A DNA stretch of 64,000 bases from Phaeotremella fagi (lineage: Eukaryota; Basidiomycota; Tremellomycetes; Tremellales; Phaeotremellaceae). The DNA lies in contig BCHU01000010.1 of NCBI GenBank assembly GCA_001599715.1, forward strand, positions 806,001-870,000, given 5' to 3'. The notes beneath the pieces are model-generated. The model ran no database searches. It saw nothing but the letters and a program-made list of their open reading frames with translations, and was not told the DNA's origin. Of this stretch, positions 1 to 9,988 are shown piece after piece. Positions within the stretch are counted from its first letter, which is position 1; the number at the start of each line of letters is the position of its first letter. The position numbers were made by a program, and so were the translations under genes.

Positions 1-773
1 AGTTTGTTTTATGGATTGAAGCTTATCTTTCTAGGGAGGACGATGTGGAAGAGGAGTCTGTGAAGGAGACTGAGGAAGCTTCTAAAGAAAATCTGGAGGA
101 GAAACCGCAACCCGTTCCCGAGCGAGTCTGTGAAGAAACGCCACCAAGGTGAGTAAAGAAGTTTCGAAAACTGATCAAAAGCCCAACACAAAACCCCACC
201 GCCGACATTCAAAACCTAACTCGAGAAGATGCTGACACAATACTGAGTGATGTCATGAGTCGTGAAGAGATTGAAAAGTTACTCGGTATCAATTCTGGAT
301 CAGAGGTAACTCAAGACCCACAAGGTTTGAAGGTCGTCAATAGTACTAATTCCAGTACCAAGGAAGTTTTGATAGCTGACGTGGCTCCTGATCAAGAGAC
401 ATCATGGTCTTCGCGATTAGTCTATGCGAACGAAAGTGTTGAAATTGATTCAAGAGGGTCTAGACCTAAATGTGATAAAAACAACGAAGCTCCCTCTAGC
501 ACCCAAAAAACTGAATCACCGATAGAAATCTCAGCCGAAGACACAGTTTGGTTCCAAGATATGAAACAAGCTCTGAATCTAACTGATGAAGAAGCACGAG
601 ACGTCATGAAGCAGCAATTCACGAGCGCGACAACTAGACCCGAAGACAATGTAGGATTTTCAGTGGAGGATTCGACTTGGTTTCATGATATCAAACGTGC
701 ACTTGGGCTTGATGATGAGGAAGCGAGGAATGTGTTGAATCGACAACTGGCTATCGAGAAGAGTTTGCGGTGA
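1..773 (+). CDS. Hypothetical acidic repeat protein (5' partial)
   Basis: The window opens inside this gene: frame 3 is open from base 3. A 33-nt intron fits at 149-181 (GTGAGT donor, CTGAT branch, AAAAG acceptor) and joins the first segment to the frame that ends at TGA 771-773. The C-terminal half carries two copies of a ~29-residue motif, at about 531-617 and 660-746. Each has the pattern S-x-E-D-x-x-W-F-x-D-[MI]-K-x-A-L-x-L-x-D-E-E-A-R-x-V. A weaker related stretch (LTREDADTILSDVM) precedes them at about 216-257. The protein is acidic, predicted soluble, and matches no family I recognise. The true start lies left of the window or in an upstream exon, and a pyrimidine-rich AG at about 34 could be another acceptor. 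The reading frame is well supported; function is unknown. Confidence 0.6.
531..746 (+). repeat. Two-copy protein-coding repeat
   Basis: Two in-frame copies (531-617 and 660-746) encode the same W-F-x-D / D-E-E-A-R motif, offset by 43 codons. The repeat is seen at protein level; the nucleotide sequences have diverged. Confidence 0.6.
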
Positions 774-933
774 GGTCGTATGTATAGTGATTTCCTACCT
801 TTGTAGTGGATGTGATCTTTGCCATCGCCTTCGAAAAATCAGTGGAGCGGTGATTCACTTTCTCACTATACCTCCTTTCATGATCAGACATAATAGATTG
901 AATCGTTGCCACTCGTGTTCTTGACAACCAACA

Positions 934-1426
934 ATGACTTCCGTCTCAACAAACAGCTCTCTCGACAGTTCTCAACCATCCTCACCATCCTCAACAAACA
1001 CCTCCTGGGATCTCACAGAGATCGCAACAGAATGGGTCAGACGAAGGCATCTCCCCACCCTTGACTCTGATTCAACAGGGGAGGTATTCATGAGTGGTGC
1101 CCTTGAACCTTCAGAAATTTCAATGATCGCCACAGCGTAAGTAAACTCGTAGAACAAACTGACCAAAAAGGGGATCAACACGACCACATTTCGATAACGA
1201 TATATTAGACGCACTGGTCTACGATAAAAAGCCTGCTTCCCAATTCAGTATTGTAAACGCTGTATTGGCTAGTACTGGTTTGGACGACGAGAATTCTTCC
1301 GAATGGCGAGATGCTAGGGAATGGTTGAGTGATGTTTTCACTGCTTTTGAATTGAGGGATGAAGAGGATTTAAAACGATTTGTGGAGGACGAGTTGGAGG
1401 CTGAGACGATGTTCTTCGGGACGTGA
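934..1426 (+). CDS. Small hypothetical acidic protein
   Basis: ATG 934 begins a Ser/Thr-rich N-terminus. A 34-nt intron at 1137-1170 (GTAAGT donor, CTGAC branch, AAAAG acceptor) joins to a frame ending at TGA 1424-1426, giving about 152 residues. Without splicing the frame would stop at 1138. The second exon is acidic and ends with ...EDELEAETMFFGT. No transmembrane segment, signal peptide or known motif is visible. It has the same orientation as the preceding hypothetical, with a 160-base gap. I do not recognise the family. Unsplit coding-like composition after splicing supports a real gene. Confidence 0.55.
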
Positions 1427-1567
1427 TAAATACATATTGTTTCGAGTTACAATTGTACCGAGTCTAATTCGTGTCCAAGCCAGGAGTATGAACCAATTGA
1501 TTCTATGATCATGGTTGAGAAGGAAATCTATTCTGTCAATGTCCCACACACCTCTGACAACATCCAT

Positions 1568-2113
1568 CTAATTAACCTCCTCCCCACCTCCAGCTCCTAT
1601 CCCATCCTTCAATTCGATCCCTTTAACCCCAGCCAACCCCCCCAGACTCAATCCCCTAATCCTCAACAGTTCCTCATCACTAACCACCGGTGCTTCAGGA
1701 TCAAAAGCGAACGCTTCCATCGAACGAATGATTAAATCCATCGACGATAAAAATGAATTCGTCGATAACCGTAATAATCTAATTGTCGTTGCTTTGTATT
1801 CGCTATCACAGATCATCAGTCTAGTGCTTCTCAAACGAAAGGCGGTTTACTTACACCACTAGAACGTTTTCATTGATCGTTAATACCTTTTTAACGAATT
1901 CTGCGTTTTGTTCTTTATCAACTTCGATTGCTCTTTTGGCTACCGTTGCGTGTTCTTTGGTTTGAAATGGAATTTCTAGTGTTCTGCAGGGGGTCAGTCA
2001 GGTCAGATGTGGTTGACTTACACTACATGCCATGGATCTGTTGGTGGTGTTGATGTTGACATTGTTGTTGTTGAACCAAGGAGATGATGATTTTTGTAAT
2101 TTGAGGCATCCAT
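1568..2113 (-). CDS. PCC1: EKC/KEOPS complex subunit Pcc1
   Basis: Three exons (2113-2022, 1983-1855, 1802-1568) give 151 residues; introns are 38 and 52 nt. The core reads WHVVTLEIPFQTKEHA, then a VDKEQNAEFVKKVLTINENVLVV strand pair, then YKATTIRLLRLSTNSFLSSM and DLIIRSMEAF. This is the strand-strand-helix layout of Pcc1/LAGE3. Pcc1 is the dimerising subunit of KEOPS, which makes the t6A37 modification on ANN-decoding tRNAs and affects telomeres and transcription. After the usual family end (about residue 105) there is a ~45-residue Gly/Glu-rich tail that most Pcc1 proteins lack. The start chosen is ATG 2111-2113; an in-frame ATG 17 codons later is possible. It is divergent from UBC12 with 173 bp between starts. 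Confidence 0.85.
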
Positions 2114-2286
2114 CGGATATAACTCGGATAAACACTCTTTGAGTCGTGTGGGATTCAACGCTGATCTATCTTATCTTTCTTTGTCTCTTCCAATTTCTAT
2201 CTTTATTCTCAACATCAACTTCCATCTATAGATACATAGATTCATTAAATCACATTCCATCTACACATCACACTCACATCTTCAAA

Positions 2287-3182
2287 ATGATCAAAGTAAG
2301 TCCCACCCCATCGTCATCAACCACCGGGCTCCCACCCACTCACCTTGCCACCAGATATGGTCAGTCAAGAAGAACGAGGAAGCCGCTGCGAAGAAAAGAC
2401 CAAAGACTACACCTGCTCAATTGAGAGTCCAAAAGGGTAAGTACCTCTGCGGGTAGAACGACCAATTGATTCGATCGATGGATAGACTTGACCGAACTTG
2501 AATTACCTGATACGATGAAAACTAATTTTCCTGATCCCACCGACGTCCTTAATTTCACTCTAACAATAACACCAGATGAGGGTCAGTTGTATAGCCAATG
2601 TTATTGCTTGCGATCTAACTGATACCGTGAACAGGAATTTATAAAGGTGGACAATTCAATTTCACTTTTTACATCAACCCGAATTATCCTCACGAACCTC
2701 CAAAGGTTAAATGTACACAAAAGGTGACCTTTCCTTGTTCATGATAGTTTAATGATACTAATTGGTGGATACAGATCTACCACCCGAATTTGGATTTAGA
2801 GGGTAACGTCTGTTTAAACATCTTACGTGAAGATTGGAAACCAGTAAGTCCTTTATCATTGATGAACACCGATGGTAACCATAACCAGGTACTCAATCTA
2901 TCATCCGTCATGGTTGGATTACAATATTTATTCCTTGAACCGTAGGTGCCTTGCCAATAGTGAAAAACGCAAAACCTAACGCTGTGACAGAAATCCCGAT
3001 GATCCACTTAATAAAGGTATGCAGTTGGCCAGTAGCCTATCAAACGGAGCCCAACTGACACACCTTTAGACGCCGCTGAAGATCTACGTAGAAATCGTGC
3101 AGGTTTCATTGAAAATGTCAAAACTTCAATGAGGGGCGGTAGTGTTCGTGGAGTCAATTTTGAGAGAGTTTTGATCAAGTAG
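2287..3182 (+). CDS. UBC12: NEDD8-conjugating enzyme E2 Ubc12
   Basis: Seven exons give about 178 residues. Introns: 2296-2354, 2437-2485, 2582-2634, 2724-2774, 2844-2888, 2942-2990 and 3017-3069. The protein starts MIKIWSVKK, the N-terminal peptide by which Ubc12 proteins contact the NEDD8 E1. The UBC fold follows, with [20 protein letters not shown] (active-site Cys near residue 105) and [17 protein letters not shown]. It ends in [17 protein letters not shown], as in UBE2M. It transfers NEDD8 to cullins to activate SCF-type ligases. The nine-base first exon (ATG ATC AAA) is set by an immediate GTAAGT donor. The match in motif order and length leaves little doubt. Confidence 0.95.
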
Positions 3183-3542
3183 GCGGAGTCTAGGTTAGAA
3201 GGTGGAAGTGATGCTGGGGGTTACTTCGTTAAATGGATAATCAATTCAGAACGTCCAAAGTACGAGGTTGTTATATCATGCATACAATTTTTATTTACGG
3301 TGAAGCTTTGGAATAAGGAAAAAATGCTGGGTATATTCTAAATCGACCTAACCCTGATATCACTTTGATTGACGACTTTTGAACCATTTCTTGAATTTCT
3401 CGAAAGAGTAAAAAATGGATTTCACGATTCCAGCAGTAAGCAGACCTTTGATGGATTGGGTTAAAGCCGGTCGTCTAATAATATGACGAAGTTCTATAAA
3501 TCATTCAAACTTTAGCGAAGTAAAAAAAAAAAAAAAAAGCTT
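3183..3542. other. Convergent intergenic region UBC12 / TAM41
   Basis: This region holds the 3' sides of two converging genes. The only clear structure is a 17-A run at 3522-3538, just downstream of the TAM41 stop on the opposite strand. I see no further gene. Confidence 0.5.
3522..3538 (+). repeat. 17-A homopolymer
   Basis: Uninterrupted A tract between convergent genes. Its length is prone to assembly or slippage variation. Confidence 0.9.
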
Positions 3543-4884
3543 TTATGGCCTACCGTTAAAAACAACATTCTTGAATTCAGGTTGTTCAACCACGTTCTCC
3601 CAAAACACCAAATCATCTCTATGCGCAACCGCGCCAATTCTTTTGATAGGAGAATCCAATCGTTGCTTGGCGATATCCTTAGAGATAAACGATCCAACGA
3701 TGGTAGGTCTGAAATGTTTCGTTATCCCCTTTTGCAAATTTTTCGGTAGATTCGATAAAAGTTTGGCGTAATGTTGATTAGTCGTTGGTTGCTATTAACC
3801 CATCAGTTCTAAAATCTGTATCAAAGATGCTTTTTTTCTTACAGAGATCCCATCCGCATCAACCCTCAAGCCCAAATCTTCAAACCAACCACCATAAATC
3901 CTTTTAAACTCTGACAGCACCCCGGGACCCCTAACGATATTCCGTATTTTCAAAGGATTCTCCGCACCAGGAATGATCATCCTGGGATCACCGGAATAAC
4001 TCAACCCAGTGATCTTCTCGTATAACTCTATCTCTGTGAATCGTCCGGGTAGAAGAAGGAGGGCCATCGTTAGCGCCGATTTTTGATTTTCACGGATTTT
4101 CACATCAATCTCTGAAGTGCTTTTGATGGGTAGGACCTAGAATTGGGTTTCGTTACTCTCTTTCCACTCTTTGTATTGTTTGGTGATGACTTGACTCACT
4201 GGTTTATGTAATCTACCTGCTATATACAAAGTATCCCAATTCTCCAAATCAAAACATAAATTTCTAGTACTAATCACGCCATACTTAATATCCTAAACCC
4301 ATGATTAACCTCATCACCAATGAAAGAGGAATCGAAAATTCAACCCACCATACCGTCAACATTAACCATAGTCACATACCAAACCCCAGCTCCAGTCTTA
4401 TCATTCAAAAAAGATATAACCGAACTACCCATCAACCTCATATACAACGGATAATGATTAGGGAACTGTGATAAATTTCGTTGATGGAATTTCTGGGTTG
4501 ATGGTGTAGAAATCAGGAAATCGACTAATGAACCTGAACCCGGGGTCGGGGTCGCTTGTTGGATTACACCGCTACCGTAGGCAACGGACCAATCTATCTC
4601 GGTTTCGAATTGGTTGATCACTTGATGGAATGCGGTGGGATTTTTACCCCCTCTAGATTCATTCTTAGGTTCGTTATTCGATTTAAGCTCTTGGTATCGA
4701 ATGGTGAATGTCGAAAAGGAGCTTAATCGAGTATAATAACCCAACCTCGACCGAGGTCTAAGAAACGTCGGGAACGACGATGAAGATGAGATTCGTTGGA
4801 CACCCTAGAGTATAGCAATAGTTGTCAGACCAAGGTTCTTGTATATCACCCCGTTGCACTCTGACTCACCCATTTTAAAGACAT
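3543..4884 (-). CDS. TAM41: Mitochondrial CDP-diacylglycerol synthase Tam41
   Basis: Five exons: 4884-4870, 4804-4349, 4292-4200, 4136-3843 and 3791-3543. The product starts MSLKW then a Ser/Arg-rich stretch that looks like a mitochondrial presequence. Family motifs follow: EIDWSVAYGSGV (nucleotidyltransferase G-S-G), LVDFLIS, VNVDGMDIKYGVIST, WDTLYIAGRLHKPV, SALTMALLLLPGRFTE and ITGLSYSGDPRM. The C-terminus has LSNLPKNLQKGITKHF. Tam41 makes CDP-DAG from phosphatidate and CTP at the matrix face of the inner membrane, the first step to cardiolipin. One donor is GTGGGT (4348), a non-optimal but usable site. The last exon follows a 51-nt intron whose donor GTAAGA lies inside an otherwise open frame, so a retained-intron form would end early at 3795. 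Confidence 0.93.
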
Positions 4885-5209
4885 TGCAAAGAATCACACG
4901 ACCAACACCGATTCTACACCCAACGGCTCAATACCTATCCAAAAGAAACAGGATTCTTTCCTAATCTGAAAAGGAGTCTAATCTGATCCGTCCTCGGTAG
5001 AATAGGACCCTCTACTGAGAAAATGAAAATGCGAAAGATTGGATTATTTGGTAATTACCAGAACTATCTTGGATGTTATTTTTTTGGCTCATCCACAACG
5101 AAACTCGAAAAGTGGAGGTTGATTTGTGGCAGATGCACTGTGGTAATGAATTCAATACAGATATTAATCCACTACAAGAACGGATCCCACGCAACTCAAC
5201 GACCGTAAA
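4885..5209. other. Intergenic: TAM41 promoter and ACAD 3' region
   Basis: Upstream sequence of TAM41 and downstream sequence of the acyl-CoA dehydrogenase, both transcribed leftward. No conserved element or RNA gene is recognised here. Confidence 0.4.
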
Positions 5210-7055
5210 CTACAACTTAGCACCCCTACCTAACAACTCTTTACGTCTAACCAAAACTTTACGCGATTTCTCCATCAACTCTGGAACCCTCTTCAATTCC
5301 TGTTTCCCAATCTGTTGAACGTGGACTTCGTCTGGGCCCTATAAGTTCATGCTCGTTAGTATCAACTCAGTCGTTCCGCCAATTCACATACATCAGCGTA
5401 TCGCAGCGTCCTTAACGAAGCGTAGTAATACGCCAAAGGTTGATCTCCAGAGATACCTTCCGCACCGTGGACCTGCATCGCTCGATCGATAACCGTCAAC
5501 GCCATTTTCGGGACGGTAAACTAGCACCTGGTGAGTGGTATTCAACCGTTGTTATAACGGACATACCTTGGCAATTCCAATCTCCTTGAGGGCAGCTTTG
5601 GCGCCGGCTTGATCGATTCTTCGTGCAGCCGCTAAAACCAACAACCTAGCTTGATCAATCTCAGCTCTTGAATTCGCTATATCAGCGAGAACCGTTCCTG
5701 TAGTATATCGTTTAGTTCAGTCTCGTCTAGAATCATCGAACCCACCATGTTCATGTAGTTGTTTACCAAACGTTTTTCTGGCTGGATCAGAAACTCTTTC
5801 TAGGAGCATGTTGAGTGCTCTTGAAGCTACACCTATTGAACGCATACAATGATGTATACGACCGGGACTATAGGTCAGCACTTTACTTATCTAGTACCCA
5901 CCCCAATCTAGCTTGGATAATCTATGGATCAGTAAAGCAACCACCCGGACATACCTCGAATCCACGACCCAAACCATCCCTTCCACCAACAATCCCAGTC
6001 CCAACGTCAACCTTGACATTCTTGTACACGACCTCACAATGACCTTCAGGTGCGTCATCGTATCCGAAAACCGTTAGTGGTCTGACGATCTTGACACCAG
6101 TCGCATGGGGATCTACGATCACCAAAGAATGTCTTTTATGTTTCGAAGGATTGGTTGGATCAGTTACCGCTAGAACTATATGGATTTGATTTCTTGGATC
6201 ACCAGCTCCTGAGATCCACTATAGATCCTATTAGATTGAACCTGAAGACTGCTTACCCATTTATGTCCGTTGACGACAACACTTTCACCATCAACTTTAG
6301 CAGTTGTGTTTTTCAAATTCGTAGCATCAGACGAAGCGACTATATCATCAGCAAATCCAGAATCCAAAACCCACTTCCATATTCAGTCATCGAGAAACTA
6401 GACCTGATATCTCCTTTCAAAAGTGGGACCAAGTATTTCTTTTTTTGTTCAGGTGTACCGAACCGTGCCAGCACCTCTACATTCCAACCAGTCAGCCCAT
6501 GCTCCCACATGAAGCGACATACCCATATTCCCAGTATCAGGAGCTGAACAATTAGTAGCTTGAGGAGCTACTACTGCCGAATAACCCATGATTTCAGCCA
6601 TAACCGCGTACTAATCAAATCAATCACCCCCTTTCAACTATAGTTTTAACCTACCTCCAAATTACTCAATCCACCACCTTCCCCACCAGCCATCCCTTGG
6701 AAATCACCACCACTCAACCAAAGATTCCAAAGTCCTTTCGATTTAGCACTCGACTTTAGTGTTTCCAAAATAGGCGGAATGGTTTTCCATCTCGTCTCGG
6801 GGTTTGTTGGGAGTTGGGAGAAATAAATGGTTTCAGCTGGGATCACTTCGTTCTGCGGGTGGTGTTAATGGATGAATCATGGGTTGGGTGATACTACCTA
6901 CTTGGACAAAATCTATCAGGAGGGTTAAGAGGTCTTTGGCTCGTTTTGAGAAATGGTGTTCGACCTAAGGTTAGGTTTGGGTTTTTGTGGTCACTTACTA
7001 AAGCCCATGAACCTGGTGGGATGTATTGCAGTATGGCGGGGGNTGAGGAGGNCAT
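5210..7055 (-). CDS. ACAD11-like acyl-CoA dehydrogenase
   Basis: A multi-exon gene reads from ATG 7053-7055 to TAG 5210-5212, about 440 residues. Recognisable stretches in order: [101 protein letters not shown] and [19 protein letters not shown], then TLRYADGPDEVH. This is the order of the acyl-CoA dehydrogenase N, middle and C domains, closest to the ACAD10/11 subfamily, which lacks the kinase-like domains here. It is a flavoprotein acting in beta-oxidation of longer or branched acyl-CoAs; compartment is not evident because no clear presequence is seen. Two N bases (7043, 7052) fall in the first exon, the second of them in codon 2. It is divergent from OLE1. Confidence 0.88.
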
Positions 7056-7585
7056 TTTGATGTTATAGTGGTATGGTTGAGACGTAGTAGTTTCTCCTTT
7101 TTGTGTATCTTTACTCCTCCTTCACTTGACCATCACAAGGTGGATCATGGCTACTGTTAAACAACACACTCGGAAGGAACAGCAAAGCAATAACCGATAA
7201 TGACGTGTATTTAGGGTCGGTTAAATCAGTTTTGTTCTTTGAGCAGTAATGTGGGGATAGCTATAGCTACGGCGGTCATCCAAGTTACGGTGTTAGTTCT
7301 AGGCTCAGCTCACAGTTATGTTATCTACAACCAAGCATCATGTCTTGCATTTGGTATAACTACGACTCCATTCGATTCCCATGCATCGTCATTATCTGTC
7401 TATACCCTTTTATGACCGTGTTACATTCACCTAGTTACGTGTAAATACGTTCACACACTACCAACGATAAGCTGAGATAATATATTCAGGGTCTTAATCT
7501 GACGTAATCCCTGAACACAGCCCCTTGGGTCTCGCGCCTTGAACGTCGATCTTCCCTATCCCCATTGATAAAACCACGTTTCATC

Positions 7586-7591
7586 CACGTG
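7586..7591. promoter_or_regulatory. E-box CACGTG
   Basis: Palindromic bHLH-type site 277 bp upstream of OLE1. SREBP-type bHLH factors control OLE1 in several basidiomycetes, but an E-box alone is not proof. Confidence 0.35.
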
Positions 7592-7703
7592 TAAGGTACC
7601 TTGCTCCCCCAAAGAAATGTTGGTTTTCTTTCCATACAATTTCCACGCTGATACAAGTAGGTGGTTATTTCTCTTATTCCTATTCTTTCCTATCCTATCT
7701 CCT

Positions 7704-7710
7704 TTATATA
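7704..7710 (+). promoter_or_regulatory. Putative TATA element of OLE1
   Basis: TTATATA 158 bp upstream of the OLE1 ATG, within a pyrimidine-rich tract. Position is plausible for a TATA-driven abundant gene. Confidence 0.35.
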
Positions 7711-7867
7711 CTCTTCTATTCTATCTCATCTCATCATTCTTCTTTCATCTCTTCTACTTTTATCACACTCGCTTTAACAGCTACCACCCACACCCATCCT
7801 CACTCACCCCCCCTGCCACCCCCAAAACACCTATCCTTAGAGAGTTCACACAACTCCCCTCGCCACC

Positions 7868-9649
7868 ATGCCTGTTCAACCAATGACACCACCAACTCAA
7901 CCTGGTGAACTCCGTCATAGATCTATCTCACCCATAGACAAACTCGATCCTGCCTTTTCACCACCTCAAACCCCAGAACAGAAGCCTGTGGCGACTGGTA
8001 CGTTTCCCCAACATATCCAAGCTAACCCACCAGGTCTCGACGGTTTAGCTGGTATCAAACCAATCCGTCCCACCAACACCGCATCTGATATCAACATTCC
8101 AGATAACTACGTTTCGCATACCATCGCCAATCAAAAATATCTACCACCGGTGACCTTGAAAACGTTGATCTACAACATTCAATGGATCTCCTTCCTAGCT
8201 TTAACCGTCACACCTGCTTTGGCTATATACGGTTGTTTCACAACAGACTACAATCTTAAAACCACCATCTGGGCTATCGTTTACTACTACATCACAGGTC
8301 TTGGTATCACCGCTGGTTACCATCGACTATGGGCTCATCGATCTTACAACGCTTCGTTACCTTTACAATACGCTCTCGCAGCTGCGGGTGCAGGTGCAGT
8401 TGAAGGCTCTATTAAATGGTGGTCAAGAGGTCACAGAGCTCATCACAGATACACCGATACCAAACTTGATCCCTACTCCGCTCACGAAGGTTTTTTCTGG
8501 TCCCACGTTGGATGGATGTTGATTAAACCAAGAGGAAAGATTGGTTCAGCTGATATCTCTGATCTCACACGTAACAAGGTTGTCCGATGGCAACATCAAA
8601 ACTATCTCAGTCTACTTTTGATCATGGGTTGGGTCGTTCCGACTACCGTAGCAGGACTCGGTTGGGGAGATTGGAGAGGTGGTTTCTTTTTCGCTGGAGC
8701 CGCCAGATTACTCTTTGTCCATCATTCAACCTTTTGTGTCAACTCCTTAGCCCATTGGTTAGGTGACACCCCGTTCGATAACAAACACACCCCTCGTGAC
8801 CATTTCATCACAGCGTTGTGTACCATCGGAGAAGGTTACCACAATTTCCATCATCAATTCCCAATGGATTTCAGAAACGCTATCAAATGGTTCCAATACG
8901 ATCCAACTAAATGGTTCATCTGGACCATGTCCCAATTAGGTTTAGCGTCTCATTTGAAAAAATTCCCAGACAACGAAATCAAAAAGGGGGTTTACACTAT
9001 GCAACTCCAGAAACTAGCTGAACAATCTGATGCCCTCAAATGGCCGAAATCATCAAACGACTTGCCCATAATCACATGGGACGATTTCCAACTCGAAGCC
9101 AAAGAACGTTCATTGGTCGCGATCCACGGTTTCATCCACGACTGTTCTTCGTTTGCTGAAGATCACCCAGGTGGAGCTCATCTCATCAAAAGAGCCATCG
9201 GGACCGACGCAACCACAGCCTTCTTCGGTGGAGTCTACGACCATTCCAACGCGGCTCACAACCTCCTAGCCATGATGAGAGTAGGTATCCTCGAAGGTGG
9301 AATGGAAGTCGAACATCTCAAAACCCGTCCAGCCGATTCCGTCTCGTCCTCCGCCACCCCCTCTTTAGTCTCCTCAGCAGCCTCCTCCTCAACCGACATC
9401 AAATCCCTCGCCGACCAACAAACCCAAGTCAACTCCCAAGGTCCAAACCCAGTCGCACCGTTTGGTCAACCCCAAGCAGCCGTCGCTGATAGGTACACAC
9501 TCTCTGTCCCTCCTTCAGAGAAATTACGTATCGTCAGAACGACACCGGAAATTAGACCTGGTTTGTTGACTAGACAACAGAGTTTGGAGAGTGAAACGAG
9601 AGCTGATACCGGTGGCGAGATTGATGTTTTGGTTGGTGGCAGTGCTTAG
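7868..9649 (+). CDS. OLE1: Acyl-CoA delta-9 desaturase with cytochrome b5 domain
   Basis: A single open exon of 593 residues starts at GCCACCATG, a strong context. The first ~95 residues are a Pro-rich cytosolic tail. The desaturase fold follows with hydrophobic segments (about residues 100-150 and 240-300). Three histidine boxes bind the di-iron centre: HRLWAHR, HRAHHR and HNFHHQF. The C-terminal part has a cytochrome b5 domain with the heme motif HPGG (EDHPGGAHLI) and a second axial-His region (YDHSNAAHN). It introduces the cis-9 double bond into palmitoyl- and stearoyl-CoA in the ER. The last ~110 residues are Ser/Pro-rich and probably disordered. The absence of introns in an otherwise intron-rich window is typical for strongly expressed genes. 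Confidence 0.97.
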   Translation: MPVQPMTPPTQPGELRHRSISPIDKLDPAFSPPQTPEQKPVATGTFPQHIQANPPGLDGLAGIKPIRPTNTASDINIPDNYVSHTIANQKYLPPVTLKTLIYNIQWISFLALTVTPALAIYGCFTTDYNLKTTIWAIVYYYITGLGITAGYHRLWAHRSYNASLPLQYALAAAGAGAVEGSIKWWSRGHRAHHRYTDTKLDPYSAHEGFFWSHVGWMLIKPRGKIGSADISDLTRNKVVRWQHQNYLSLLLIMGWVVPTTVAGLGWGDWRGGFFFAGAARLLFVHHSTFCVNSLAHWLGDTPFDNKHTPRDHFITALCTIGEGYHNFHHQFPMDFRNAIKWFQYDPTKWFIWTMSQLGLASHLKKFPDNEIKKGVYTMQLQKLAEQSDALKWPKSSNDLPIITWDDFQLEAKERSLVAIHGFIHDCSSFAEDHPGGAHLIKRAIGTDATTAFFGGVYDHSNAAHNLLAMMRVGILEGGMEVEHLKTRPADSVSSSATPSLVSSAASSSTDIKSLADQQTQVNSQGPNPVAPFGQPQAAVADRYTLSVPPSEKLRIVRTTPEIRPGLLTRQQSLESETRADTGGEIDVLVGGSA

Positions 9650-9988
9650 GGTCAGGTTTGAGGTTTCGTTACGATTTTTCTGCATACTTTTTCGTTTTCA
9701 TCACCAACACCATCACCATCTTTCACCTCCTCGTTCATTCACAAAACCGTCTTTACTTTTAGTACCAACTTTGGAACAAAAACCAGACTCATCACTCTAT
9801 TGTCTATAGTTTATATATAGATGCTCATGTAACGAAAAATATAAACGTCAATCGCAGATCGAGCAGGTCAAGTCGAGAGCCACTAATAATCTCTCTGTAG
9901 CACGTACACTTGATTGCATAACTCTATAAAAACTTATTCCATTTCTTCCTTCTGAACATAGTATTATCCATCCCCTACTACTCATCCC
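9650..9988. other. Convergent intergenic region OLE1 / PFK1
   Basis: 3' flanks of two converging genes, with T-rich and A/T-rich stretches probably used for 3' end formation. No other feature is recognised. Confidence 0.4.

Larger units (their letters stand above)
7056..7867. promoter_or_regulatory. 812-bp divergent promoter between ACAD and OLE1
   Basis: No gene is seen here. The region separates the starts of a catabolic acyl-CoA dehydrogenase (left) and the fatty acid desaturase OLE1 (right). It contains an E-box CACGTG (7586-7591), a TTATATA element (7704-7710) and a long C/T-rich leader (about 7620-7860) just before OLE1. Pyrimidine-rich leaders are usual in highly expressed fungal genes. 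The regulatory roles are inferred. Confidence 0.5.

Noticed and set aside
7617..7886. Plus-strand frame upstream of OLE1
   Set aside because: Pyrimidine-rich leader read as F/L/P/S. It overlaps the OLE1 start in another frame, and its text has no domain.
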